Shown: positions 1 to 8,218 of the stretch, in pieces | Position numbering within the stretch: the first letter of the stretch is position 1 | Layout: every line of letters starts with the position of its first letter | From: Bacteroidota bacterium | GTDB lineage: Bacteria > Bacteroidota > Bacteroidia > Bacteroidales > Lentimicrobiaceae | Assembly: GCA_023441805.1 (NCBI GenBank) | Contig: JAEZNO010000003.1 | Span: 46,098 to 110,097, forward strand | Length of the DNA: 64,000 nt | Reading direction: 5' to 3' | Translations under genes and position numbers: made by a program | The notes under the pieces: generated by a model | The model's input: the letters and a program-made list of their open reading frames with translations, nothing else | Databases searched by the model: none | Told to the model about the DNA's origin: nothing

Positions 1-369
1 TCAAATAAAATAGCAAGCTTCACATTGCCATTAGGCGCAACTATCAACATGGATGGAACTGCATTGTATGAATGCGTAGCAGTAATGTTCATTTCACAGG
101 CCTATGGAATTGAACTTAGTTTTGCTCAACAGGCAACTGTAGTGCTGGCATCACTACTTGCCGCAATAGGTTCAGCCGGAATCCCTATGGCAGGATTAGT
201 TATGATGACAATAATACTAACCGCTGTGGGATTACCTCTTGAAGGTATAGGATTGATTCTTGCTGTTGACAGGATACTGGATATGTTCAGGACTACAGTC
301 AATGTTTATGGTGACACATGTGCTGCGGCCATTATTGCAAAATCAGAAGGTGAAAAGTTAAATGTTTAG
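1..369 (+). CDS. Dicarboxylate/amino acid:cation symporter (DAACS family), C-terminal part
   Basis: This is the C-terminal part of a sodium- or proton-coupled inner-membrane carrier for glutamate/aspartate or C4-dicarboxylates. The reading frame is open from base 1, so the N-terminal half lies outside the window. Seen directly: the NMDGTALY signature of TM7, the helical-hairpin-2 loop GSAGIPMAG, and the TM8 motif DRILDMFRTTVNVYGD. In GltPh-type transporters the Asp, Arg, Asn and second Asp of TM8 bind substrate and cation. The Arg in DMFRT favours an acidic amino acid such as glutamate or aspartate (family knowledge, not tested). The protein ends normally at TAG. A separate promoter-like element follows it. 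Confidence 0.9.
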   Translation, partial: SNKIASFTLPLGATINMDGTALYECVAVMFISQAYGIELSFAQQATVVLASLLAAIGSAGIPMAGLVMMTIILTAVGLPLEGIGLILAVDRILDMFRTTVNVYGDTCAAAIIAKSEGEKLNV

Positions 370-383
370 TAATGAATTAGCCT

Positions 384-391
384 TATTTTTG
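384..391 (+). promoter_or_regulatory. Bacteroidota -7 element (TATTTTTG) upstream of the M14 peptidase
   Basis: TATTTTTG fits the Bacteroidota housekeeping -7 consensus TAnnTTTG and sits about 37 bp before the start codon at 428. The surrounding TTATTTTTGCAC recurs exactly upstream of the PurF-like gene near 5543. No clear -33 TTTG was found at the usual spacing. Confidence 0.4.
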
Positions 392-427
392 CACACTATA
401 TTTTAACCCCAAACCGGAATTTAAAAC

Positions 428-2170
428 ATGAAAAGATCTCTGGCTTCCTTATTTGCACTATGTCTTCTGTTAAATGTCACAGCACAGGATTGGCAAACCT
501 GGTATGAAAAATCGAACTACACAGAAACGCCTCGTTACGAAGAAACGATTGAATATTGCCAACGTCTTGACCAGGCTTCACCTCAGGTCAGTATGGTGAG
601 TATCGGTAAATCACCTCAGCAAAGAGATATCCAAATGCTGGTAGTTGATAAAGACGGGTTAAACGATCCAAAGCTTATTAGAAATAAAGGAAGGCTGATA
701 GTCCTGATTGAATCATGTATCCATGCCGGTGAGCCTGAAGGTAAAGATGCATCATTAATGCTGATCAGAGACTTAGTGATTAATAAAAAGAATAAAAACC
801 TCCTTGATAAAGTTTCACTGATTGTTATACCTATTTTCAATGTCGACGGGCATGAGCGTTTTAGTGAGTTTAACCGGATAAACCAGAACGGTCCTAGGGA
901 AATGGGATGGCGCACAACTGCCAATAACCTGAACCTCAATCGTGATTTCCTGAAAGCCGAAACCGTTGAAATGCAACACTGGCTTAAGATGTTCAACTCT
1001 TGGTTGCCCGACTTCTTTATTGATATCCATACAACTGACGGTGCCGATTATCAATATCATCTAACTTACGATATTGAGAAATACGGAACTCTTGATTCAG
1101 GACTGACAAGATGGCTGAATGATATCTTCGAACCAAGATTAGAAAAAGGAATGGCTGATGAGGGGTATAAGATATTTCCATATGTTCAGTTCAGAAGATG
1201 GCATGATCCAAGAAGCGGACTCAGGAAAGGTGCTGCCCCACCACTGGTTTCTACAGGCTATGCTGCTGCTCAAAATCGCCCTGCTGTTCTCGTTGAAACC
1301 CATATGCTGAAGGATTACAAGACAAGAGTTTCTTCAGTGTATGAAATGCTGGTTCAAACACTCTCAATTGTCAATCATCAAAACGAAACCCTGAAAACCC
1401 TTATAAGTATGGCTGATAAATCAACTTCATCAGCCAACTTCAGAAAAGAGCCGGTGCCTGTTGCTTTCGCTAATAGCAGTAAGGATAGTATTATGATTGA
1501 CTTTAAAGGATTCGAATACACTACAAGAAAGAGTGAGTTAACAGGTGGCGATTGGTTTATTTATGACCCTACAAAGCCGGTTACAATGAAATTGCCTTTC
1601 TTCAATAAGAATTATGTTGAGAAAAGCATAAAACTCCCAGCTTATTACATTATACCGGCTGAATGGAAAGAAATGGCCGAAAAACTTCAGTTACATGGCG
1701 TAAAAACCTCCAGAATCTTAAGAGATACCACACTGCAGGTGACTATGCTCCATTTACAGAACCCTGAATTCAGGAAGGAACCTAACGAAGGAAGACATAT
1801 GGTTAAAGTTAGCACTGTTGAAAAGATTGAAAAGCGGAATTTTAGCAAAGGCTCAGTGATAGTGCCAACTGATCAGAGGACAGCTAAAATCATAGCTTAT
1901 TTCCTCGAGCCTACAGCTTCAGGCTCAATGGTTGAATGGGGATTCTTTAACAGTGTCATGGAACAGAAGGAGTATGGTGAATCCTATGTGATGGAAAAGG
2001 TAGCCAGAGAAATGCTGGCTAATGACCCGGCGTTAAAACAAGAATTTGAAGAGAAAATTAAGAATAATCCAGAGTACAGCGATCAGTGGACTATGCTGAA
2101 TTGGTTCTATAACCGATCAAAATGGTCTGATATGAACTATATGGTATACCCGATAGGAAAAGTTTATTGA
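428..2170 (+). CDS. Secreted M14 family zinc carboxypeptidase
   Basis: Predicted exported metallocarboxypeptidase. Residues 1-19 form a signal peptide ending NVTAQ. The M14 zinc site is visible as HAGE (H99, E102) inside IHAGEPEGKD, with the second histidine H201 in DIHTTDG. An NLNLNRDF segment corresponds to the substrate-carboxylate-binding Asn-Arg region. A LVETHMLKD segment probably carries the general-base Glu. At 580 aa it is longer than the catalytic domain alone; the C-terminal 250 residues are a family-specific extension I cannot assign. It is transcribed alone and converges on the peroxiredoxin gene. No T9SS sorting domain is seen at the C-terminus. The peptide substrate is unknown. 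Confidence 0.85.
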   Translation: MKRSLASLFALCLLLNVTAQDWQTWYEKSNYTETPRYEETIEYCQRLDQASPQVSMVSIGKSPQQRDIQMLVVDKDGLNDPKLIRNKGRLIVLIESCIHAGEPEGKDASLMLIRDLVINKKNKNLLDKVSLIVIPIFNVDGHERFSEFNRINQNGPREMGWRTTANNLNLNRDFLKAETVEMQHWLKMFNSWLPDFFIDIHTTDGADYQYHLTYDIEKYGTLDSGLTRWLNDIFEPRLEKGMADEGYKIFPYVQFRRWHDPRSGLRKGAAPPLVSTGYAAAQNRPAVLVETHMLKDYKTRVSSVYEMLVQTLSIVNHQNETLKTLISMADKSTSSANFRKEPVPVAFANSSKDSIMIDFKGFEYTTRKSELTGGDWFIYDPTKPVTMKLPFFNKNYVEKSIKLPAYYIIPAEWKEMAEKLQLHGVKTSRILRDTTLQVTMLHLQNPEFRKEPNEGRHMVKVSTVEKIEKRNFSKGSVIVPTDQRTAKIIAYFLEPTASGSMVEWGFFNSVMEQKEYGESYVMEKVAREMLANDPALKQEFEEKIKNNPEYSDQWTMLNWFYNRSKWSDMNYMVYPIGKVY

Positions 2171-2208
2171 TAATTAGTCAATCCCCTAGTTTAATTCGAT
2201 AAGAAAAT

Positions 2209-2868
2209 TTAAACGTTGCGTTTGGCGAGATAGAAGTCTATCATTTCGTAATCGCTTTTCTCGCGTTCTATCATGTCATCAACATTTCTTGGCGGAGGTA
2301 CAATCACTTTATCTCCCGGTTGCCAGTTTAGTGGCAGTACTACACTATGCTTTTCTGAAACCTGCAGTGCTTTTAATACTCTGAAGATTTCATCCATATT
2401 TCTGCCGACATTATTGGGATAATGCATTATTCCTCTGATCTTTCTTCTGGGATCAATAAAGAAGACTGCCCTTACTGCTGAGGTATCGCTTTCATTGGGC
2501 ATAAGCATCCCGTAAAGTTTTGCAACCTTCATGTCGAGATCGGCAATTATGGGAAATTTAATAAGGATACCGGTGCTTTTATTAACACTATGAACCCATG
2601 CAAGATGAGCATGAATACTATCGATGCTCAAGCCAAGCAATTTAGTGTTCAATTCACTAAATTCTTCTTCCCGAACTGCAAAACCTGTCATTTCGGTTGT
2701 GCACACAGGTGTAAAATCAGCAGGGTGCGAAAACAGAATTACCCAACTGTCTTTTGCAAATTCTGAAAATTTAATCTTTCCTTTGGTTGTTATAGCTTCA
2801 AAATCAGGAGCAATATCTCCAATGCGCGGAACTGTAAAAACTTCCTGGTTGTTGGTCTCCATATTCAT
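2209..2868 (-). CDS. 1-Cys type peroxiredoxin (Prx6 family)
   Basis: Thiol peroxidase reducing H2O2 or alkyl hydroperoxides in the cytoplasm. The peroxidatic cysteine is C56 in HPADFTPVCTTEM. The C-terminal extension with PLNWQPGDKVIVPPP is typical of the Prx6/1-Cys group and longer than AhpC-type 2-Cys enzymes; 219 aa matches the family length. Two methionines (residues 1 and 3) could start translation. A 12-bp palindrome lies about 30 bp upstream of the start. It is a single gene converging with the M14 peptidase. The physiological reductant cannot be inferred from the neighbours. Confidence 0.93.
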   Translation of the reverse strand: MNMETNNQEVFTVPRIGDIAPDFEAITTKGKIKFSEFAKDSWVILFSHPADFTPVCTTEMTGFAVREEEFSELNTKLLGLSIDSIHAHLAWVHSVNKSTGILIKFPIIADLDMKVAKLYGMLMPNESDTSAVRAVFFIDPRRKIRGIMHYPNNVGRNMDEIFRVLKALQVSEKHSVVLPLNWQPGDKVIVPPPRNVDDMIEREKSDYEMIDFYLAKRNV

Positions 2869-2897
2869 CCTTTCATGTTTAAGTGCTTTAATTTGAG

Positions 2898-2909
2898 TGC
2901 ATTAATGCA
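2898..2909. promoter_or_regulatory. 12-bp perfect palindrome upstream of the peroxiredoxin gene
   Basis: TGCATTAATGCA is a perfect palindrome 30 bp upstream of the peroxiredoxin start codon, in the position of an operator or activator site. Function is inferred from position only; a 12-bp palindrome can also occur by chance in AT-rich DNA. Confidence 0.2.
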
Positions 2910-2954
2910 TTTGTACAATACCCTTAATGACCTGTTATTTGAGTGATTAGTTTG

Positions 2955-3572
2955 TTAATTTGATTTTACAATGCGGCGAACAATTGTACCCTCATTGTTA
3001 TACTTTAGCTCAAGAAAATAAATACCCGGAAGCAGAGCATCAAGTGTTAAATCAATATTATTTGACCCTTGTCTTATTGCGACTTCAGTACTATTTACTT
3101 TATTGCCAAGAAGATCATACAATGCAATCACACCATTACCAGGCTTTTCAGCACTAAGTGTCAATATTGCAGTCTCCTTCACAGGATTTGGATATATCTT
3201 CATTGATTTTGCCATACTTGTTTCCTCAATACCTAAAAGAGGCGTGGCAGTAATTGTACCACCCATGCCTAAATCAGCGTGAGGTGTGCAAACATAATTA
3301 TATGTGCCTTCAACTGTCACCTTATATTGAAACTGTTGTGACCCTATTGTCAATTGGCTATCCCAGGGTGACGCTCCGGAAGGTATACTTGTCGATGTGG
3401 TTGTGTGCAATCCACTCGTCCAAACCCATCTGACAGTGTCACCTACCTTGACTTCAATATTCCTTGGAGTAAAGGTGTTTTCTTGCTGAGTTACTGTAAA
3501 TATTGTCGCATTCGTTATATATGTGAAAAGCAGTAAACCGGCCGTTAGTAAAAATGGTAGTATTCTTTTCAT
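2955..3572 (-). CDS. Secreted cupredoxin (plastocyanin-like) with T9SS sorting domain
   Basis: Small blue-copper-like protein with export signals. The start at MKRILPFLL gives a proper signal peptide; the frame extends 12 codons further up but those residues (MLEFRESLRKFS) do not look like a signal. The cupredoxin domain spans about residues 22-115 with His in SGLHTTTS and the CTPHADLGM loop, giving a full type-1 copper ligand set (His, Cys, His, Met). The C-terminal 80 residues (IYPNP...LPGIYFLEL...RRIVK) form a type-A T9SS sorting domain, so it should be exported across the outer membrane and anchored or released. The role is probably electron transfer or copper binding at the surface. The 205-aa length fits one cupredoxin plus the sorting domain. 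Confidence 0.85.
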   Translation of the reverse strand: MKRILPFLLTAGLLLFTYITNATIFTVTQQENTFTPRNIEVKVGDTVRWVWTSGLHTTTSTSIPSGASPWDSQLTIGSQQFQYKVTVEGTYNYVCTPHADLGMGGTITATPLLGIEETSMAKSMKIYPNPVKETAILTLSAEKPGNGVIALYDLLGNKVNSTEVAIRQGSNNIDLTLDALLPGIYFLELKYNNEGTIVRRIVKSN

Positions 3573-3649
3573 ACTGAATTTTCTTAGCGATTCTCTAAAC
3601 TCTAACAAATCGCAATATGAAAAGTTTACAGGTTAAGTATTCAGAATAA

Positions 3650-3739
3650 AGAGCGATTCAGACTAACAGAGGGATTCAGATTAAAAGAGTGATTCAGATC
3701 AAAAAAGGGATACAGATTTAAGTGGGAAACAGATTAAAA
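3650..3739. repeat. Degenerate 18-bp minisatellite, about five units
   Basis: Unit 1 is AGAGCGATTCAGACTAAC (3650), unit 2 AGAGGGATTCAGATTAAA (3668) and unit 3 AGAGTGATTCAGATCAAA (3686). Two more diverged units run from 3704 and 3722. The array lies between the metallophosphoesterase stop and the cupredoxin start, about 80 bp upstream of the latter. The 18-bp period would keep a reading frame, but no ORF covers it. It is not a CRISPR, since there are no unique spacers. Confidence 0.75.
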
Positions 3740-3794
3740 GAGGCATAAAGGGAGAGTCATACAGCTGAAGAGTGATTAAAAGTAGCAGTAAGGA

Positions 3795-4946
3795 TTACTT
3801 AGCCGTAAATCGAATTGTAGCATAAACAATCTCAGGCCGGTTCCCAATCCTCACGGGTGGTCCCCATGAACCATAACCATTTGAAACATAGAAATGGGTG
3901 TTACCTTTCTTCTTATACCCCATGCTGATTTCGTAAATAGCTTGTGTTATGTAGTTAAGCGGCCATAGCTGACCATGATGAGTGTGCCCGGAGAATTGAA
4001 CATCTACATTCGCATTAACAACCTGTTCAAGTTCAAATGGTTGATGATCCATCATTATTACTGGTAAATTGATGTCGTAGCCATTCAATATTTCGGTTAT
4101 ATCCTTTCGTTTACCCCTGTAACTCTTCGATCGATCCTCCCTTCCGACAAGATAAAATGAGTTATTGATTTTAACAGCTGAATCCCGTAAAAATTTGATA
4201 TTGTGCTCTTCAAGGTAATTAACGGCCTGGGTTACTCCACCTATGTATTCATGGTTTCCGGTAATGGCATAGACACCCATTGGAGCTTTCAACCGTTTAA
4301 GGGTTTCTCCCAGATTATGTCTTAATACCGGCTGAAGATCTTCATCAACCACATCTCCGACAAGGAGGATGAGGTCAGGCTTTAACTTCTCGATTTCTGA
4401 TACTAAACGGGTTAATCGTCTAGGACCTATAACAGTACCCAGATGGATATCCGAGATCATAGCCAGTTTCAGTTCTTTTAAGCCATTGGCATTCTTTTCA
4501 ATATCAAAATTCACTCTCCTGATTACCGGATTTACTGCATTTATATGACCAATGATAATCACCAGAAAAACGAATCCTGTAACGCCAAACAGCAATATAG
4601 ATTTAAATTGTCGGGTAGAGAAATAGGAGGGGAACCAGTTCAGCAACAGATCACTTAGTCTCACTATATCAATTACCAGCACAATGATGAAGAAATAAAG
4701 CATAGCAGCCAACCAGAAAGAGCCTACCCACACAAGAAAGTCGGTAAATGGAGATAATGAAACCCGCTCAATAAACCTGCCCAAAACATAAGAAGCCACA
4801 ACAAACCAGAACAATACAGTCACCCATGTGCGGATGCCTGTAACATTAGGAATAAGCATCATGGCACGTTTATAGATATAGAAATTGATGAAGAAATACA
4901 CCAACAGTACAATAGAAAAGAAAATTGCAAACATGGAAGGTTTCAT
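3795..4946 (-). CDS. Membrane-anchored calcineurin-like metallophosphoesterase
   Basis: N-terminal part with about four hydrophobic segments (residues 5-26, 40-60, 68-97, 115-137) followed by a metallophosphoesterase domain (about 158-383). The dimetal signatures are all visible: DIH at 166-168, GDVVDE near 197, GNHEY near 230, MDHQP near 300 and GHTHHGQ near 321. This resembles the YkuE/YaeI group, some of which act on lipid-linked phosphates; the substrate here is unknown. It overlaps nothing and is followed at 13 bp upstream by the GNAT gene in the same direction, so the two are probably co-transcribed. Confidence 0.88.
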   Translation of the reverse strand: MKPSMFAIFFSIVLLVYFFINFYIYKRAMMLIPNVTGIRTWVTVLFWFVVASYVLGRFIERVSLSPFTDFLVWVGSFWLAAMLYFFIIVLVIDIVRLSDLLLNWFPSYFSTRQFKSILLFGVTGFVFLVIIIGHINAVNPVIRRVNFDIEKNANGLKELKLAMISDIHLGTVIGPRRLTRLVSEIEKLKPDLILLVGDVVDEDLQPVLRHNLGETLKRLKAPMGVYAITGNHEYIGGVTQAVNYLEEHNIKFLRDSAVKINNSFYLVGREDRSKSYRGKRKDITEILNGYDINLPVIMMDHQPFELEQVVNANVDVQFSGHTHHGQLWPLNYITQAIYEISMGYKKKGNTHFYVSNGYGSWGPPVRIGNRPEIVYATIRFTAK

Positions 4947-4959
4947 TGATGATTGTGGT

Positions 4960-5463
4960 TTATTTTTTCATCCATTCAAAAACGCGATAATGTTCATCCG
5001 TCATTCCAATTCGTTTGTATACCTCGCGGGCACGATGGTTGGTGTTATCAACATAGAGGCGGAGGCCTGCAATGTCACTTCTTACTGTAACTATCTTCCT
5101 GATGAATGAATACATCATGCTGAATACACCCGATTCTCGATATTCTGGTAATACATACACCGATTGTATCCACCATACCATGTTATTTCTCCAATCACTC
5201 CATTCGGGGGTGACCATCAGACATGAACACAATTTTCCGCTCTTTTCCTTTTCCGTCACACCTGTTGCCTGCTCATCATCTGTTTCTTCTCCAACAATAT
5301 AAAATCCTTTAAGAGAATCATCGAAAACAGCCTGCACACCGTGGGTGACTATCTCATGCTTTAATTCCAAATTCTCAGTTTCCATGGCCATCTTTAATTG
5401 ACATTCAACAATAAAGTTGAAATCATTGATTGTCGCATATCTGATCCTGATATTCTTTTTCAT
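4960..5463 (-). CDS. GNAT family N-acetyltransferase
   Basis: A 167-aa cytoplasmic protein with the GNAT fold. An acetyl-CoA binding strand and loop is seen in VYVLPEYRESGVF, where a relaxed version of the Q/RxxGxG/A pyrophosphate loop occurs. The C-terminal LYVDNTNHRAREVYKRIGM is the usual final helix/strand. The acceptor substrate is unknown. It is probably the first gene of a two-gene unit with the metallophosphoesterase and diverges from the PurF-like gene across about 150 bp. Confidence 0.8.
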   Translation of the reverse strand: MKKNIRIRYATINDFNFIVECQLKMAMETENLELKHEIVTHGVQAVFDDSLKGFYIVGEETDDEQATGVTEKEKSGKLCSCLMVTPEWSDWRNNMVWWIQSVYVLPEYRESGVFSMMYSFIRKIVTVRSDIAGLRLYVDNTNHRAREVYKRIGMTDEHYRVFEWMKK

Positions 5464-5543
5464 GGCGTAATTGGTTCTTGATTGTTATAATGATTTGGTT
5501 GTCTGCCAGTTACTTATATAATCGATAATTTGCATAAAATGAT

Positions 5544-5551
5544 TATTTTTG
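5544..5551 (+). promoter_or_regulatory. Bacteroidota -7 element (TATTTTTG) for the PurF-like gene
   Basis: TATTTTTG matches TAnnTTTG, and its flanks are identical to the element at 384-391 over 12 bp (TTATTTTTGCAC). It lies about 65 bp before the start codon. No convincing -33 box was found. Confidence 0.4.
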
Positions 5552-5616
5552 CACCTCTCTTCAAAAATGGGTGATATTTTACAAAAATACCGTAATTATT
5601 TAAACCGTCCGGAGCT

Positions 5617-7518
5617 ATGAGTGAGCAGATCAAACATGAGTGCGGAATAGCAGTAGTGAGGCTGCTCAAACCCCTAGAATATTATCTCAACAAATATGGT
5701 ACTTCAACATGGGGGCTTAATAAACTGCATCTGTTACTTGAAAAACAACATAACCGTGGACAGGATGGTGCCGGAATTGCCTGCATCAAACTAGACCCTG
5801 AACCGGGATTTAAGTACATCGACAGGCATCGTTCAAATTCAAACACTCCTATAACTGATATCTTCACGGCTGCTTATACTGAAATCAATGACTATATTGC
5901 CCAGCATCCCGGAAGGATTAACGATCTTCAAGGATTAAAGAAAGCTACTGGATTTGCAGGTGAACTTTTCCTGGGGCACCTTAGGTATGGTACGTTTGGA
6001 AAAAATAGCGTGCAAAACCTCCATCCGGTGTATCGTGCTAATAACTGGATGACCCGGAATCTTTTGCTGGCAGGTAATTTCAACATGACAAATGTTGATG
6101 AACTATTCAACAGACTCGTTGAGTTGGGCCAGTTTCCTGTGCAAACATCTGATACTATTACTATTCTTGAGAAAATAGGCCATTTTCTTGATGAGGAAAA
6201 CGAACGCTTGTATCAGGAATTTAAAAGCGAAGGTCATAGCAAAAAAGATATTACTCCCTTAATTGCCAATTCTCTTGATGTTGCCCGAATCCTGAAAAAT
6301 GCTTCAGCCAGTTGGGATGGTGGATATGCAATTGCCGGAATGTTTGGTCATGGTGACGCATTTGTCTTTCGTGATCCTGCAGGAATTCGCCCGGCTTTCT
6401 ATTACCGCGATGATGAGGTGGTGATTGTCGCTTCCGAGAGGCCGGTTATCCAGACTGCCATGAATATCCCACACAACCGGGTAAAGGAAATTGCTCCCGG
6501 AAGTGCACTGATAATCAAGAAAGACGGAACAACCACAACGGAGCAGATACTTGCCCCGGCTGTCCTCAAAGCCTGTTCATTCGAACGAATTTACTTTAGT
6601 CGCGGTACCGATGTTGATATTTACAATGAACGCAAAAAACTTGGTAAAGCACTTACTCCTGCAATTCTTGAATCAGTAGGGTATGATATTAAGAATACAA
6701 TCTTCTCATATATTCCAAACACTGCTATAGATGCTTATTATGGCTTAATTGATGAATTGGCCTGTTTCTGTGATAGTATCAAGAAAGAGCAGTTACTTAA
6801 AAATGCCTCTAATCTCACACCCGGGATTATAGATGAAATCATGGAGTTTAAGCCACGAATTGAGAAGGTGGCCGTTAAAGATATCAAACTGAGGACTTTC
6901 ATCACACAGGATAACGCCCGCGACGACCTTGTTGCTCATGTTTATGATGTCACTTATGGAGTCGTAAAACCAGGAGTCGATAATCTCGTAGTACTTGATG
7001 ATTCAATAGTTCGCGGTACTACATTAAAGAAAAGTATCATCAGGATACTCGACAGATTGGGCCCAAAGAAAATAGTGATTGCTTCGTCAGCACCTCAGAT
7101 AAGATATCCTGACTGCTACGGAATCGATATGGCGAAACTGGGTGATTTTATAGCATTCAATGCAGCCATTGAGTTATTAAAGGAGACAAACCAGACACAT
7201 ATAATCAATGAAGTTTACCGTAAGTGTAAAGATCAGGAAAAACTCCCCAAAGACCAGGTGGTTAATTATGTAAAGGAGATTTATGCACCTTTTACGGCTT
7301 CGCAGATATCAGATAAAGTGTCACAACTGGTTACACCTAATGATTGCAATGCAGAAGTTCAGGTTGTTTATCAGACAATCGAAGATTTACACCAGTCCAT
7401 ACCAAACAACACCGGCGACTGGTACTTCACCGGAAACTACCCAACACCCGGTGGTAATAAGGTGGTTAATCGATCGTTTATCAATTATATTGAGGGGCGG
7501 AATGAGAGAGCTTATTGA
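5617..7518 (+). CDS. Long PurF-like amidophosphoribosyltransferase paralogue
   Basis: Predicted class II glutamine amidotransferase plus phosphoribosyltransferase, as in PurF, which makes phosphoribosylamine from PRPP and glutamine. The catalytic Cys would be C9 in KHECGIA, exposed after loss of an eight-residue propeptide. The glutaminase domain occupies about 9-300. The PRPP-binding motif VLDDSIVRGTT is at about 459-469. At 633 aa it is well over the roughly 470-500 aa of canonical PurF, with extra sequence within the N-terminal domain and after the PRTase core. Bacteroidota commonly carry such a long paralogue next to a standard purF elsewhere (family knowledge). It is monocistronic, and no other purine gene is nearby. 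Whether it makes phosphoribosylamine is not shown by the sequence. Confidence 0.85.
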   Translation: MSEQIKHECGIAVVRLLKPLEYYLNKYGTSTWGLNKLHLLLEKQHNRGQDGAGIACIKLDPEPGFKYIDRHRSNSNTPITDIFTAAYTEINDYIAQHPGRINDLQGLKKATGFAGELFLGHLRYGTFGKNSVQNLHPVYRANNWMTRNLLLAGNFNMTNVDELFNRLVELGQFPVQTSDTITILEKIGHFLDEENERLYQEFKSEGHSKKDITPLIANSLDVARILKNASASWDGGYAIAGMFGHGDAFVFRDPAGIRPAFYYRDDEVVIVASERPVIQTAMNIPHNRVKEIAPGSALIIKKDGTTTTEQILAPAVLKACSFERIYFSRGTDVDIYNERKKLGKALTPAILESVGYDIKNTIFSYIPNTAIDAYYGLIDELACFCDSIKKEQLLKNASNLTPGIIDEIMEFKPRIEKVAVKDIKLRTFITQDNARDDLVAHVYDVTYGVVKPGVDNLVVLDDSIVRGTTLKKSIIRILDRLGPKKIVIASSAPQIRYPDCYGIDMAKLGDFIAFNAAIELLKETNQTHIINEVYRKCKDQEKLPKDQVVNYVKEIYAPFTASQISDKVSQLVTPNDCNAEVQVVYQTIEDLHQSIPNNTGDWYFTGNYPTPGGNKVVNRSFINYIEGRNERAY

Positions 7519-7751
7519 ATTGTTCAAAGTTCGGAATTCAACTTTTGTATAACAAATCTCTCATATATCCATCAAGTAAACTACTGTTGCCTTGCCTTTA
7601 TCAAGCTATCTGGAAATTTTACTCTTAATTAGCTTTTGGCTGCTTGATTCTTTGTGCAACATAACTGTCCGTTTTCGGCGGTTTGCAAGTCTTCATTTTT
7701 AAGATGTTTTATCGCTCTTAACTTTGAAGACTTTTTTTTATCCCCCAAAAA

Positions 7752-7759
7752 CTGGTGAT
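7752..7759 (+). promoter_or_regulatory. Possible -7 element (TACTTTTG) in the 7.5-8.0 kb gap
   Basis: TACTTTTG matches TAnnTTTG. A TTTG occurs at 7723-7726 but the 25-bp spacing is slightly too long. It could drive the short ORF at 7875 or the broken T9SS cargo gene at 8008. The rest of 7519-7874 is AT-rich and contains nothing else I can support. Confidence 0.25.
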
Positions 7760-7874
7760 ATACTTTTGCGAAGATTTGAGGAAAAGTTGCTAATTACACT
7801 GGAACAATTTTCCCGTTTCTTTTAGGGTCTTTTTTGTTTTTGTTGTCTTATATATGTTAAAGATAATTTATAAA

Positions 7875-7946
7875 ATGAAGAGATTTATCCTAACCCTGTT
7901 CACAATCAGCCAGATAGTAATTGTCAATGTTTCCAAAGCCCAGTGA
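7875..7946 (+). pseudogene. Signal-peptide-only ORF (23 aa), probable remnant of a secreted-protein gene
   Basis: The ORF starts MKRFILTLFTISQIV and stops right after SKAQ, exactly where signal peptidase would cut (positive n-region, hydrophobic core, then A-Q). Nothing follows the signal peptide. It precedes by about 60 bp the broken T9SS cargo gene, which has its own signal peptide ending FAQ. The simplest reading is the 5' stub of a related secreted-protein gene whose body was deleted. A leader peptide is the alternative. Confidence 0.4.
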
Positions 7947-8218
7947 GTGCGGCTTTTGCGTATTGGCGGTTGGTTGGAACTTAAATTCACATTATAAAAC
8001 TAAACAAATGAAAACCATTTTTATCCTTATTTTTTCTATAGTTTGTTGTTATAATTTCCAGCTTCGCCCAGGATTGGCAGTGCATAAAGACTGATACGGA
8101 GTACTATTTCGGATATGAGAAATCTAGTGGTCAACCTAATTTTGTCATAACTGAGACCATTAAGATTGATAGCGTTTTTGAAGCCGCAGGTAACACTTAT
8201 TTTCAAAACCGCTACCAG

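Noticed and set aside
3650..3739. Coding repeat of an in-frame 6-residue unit
   Set aside because: No ORF spans the array in any frame and it lies in a promoter region.
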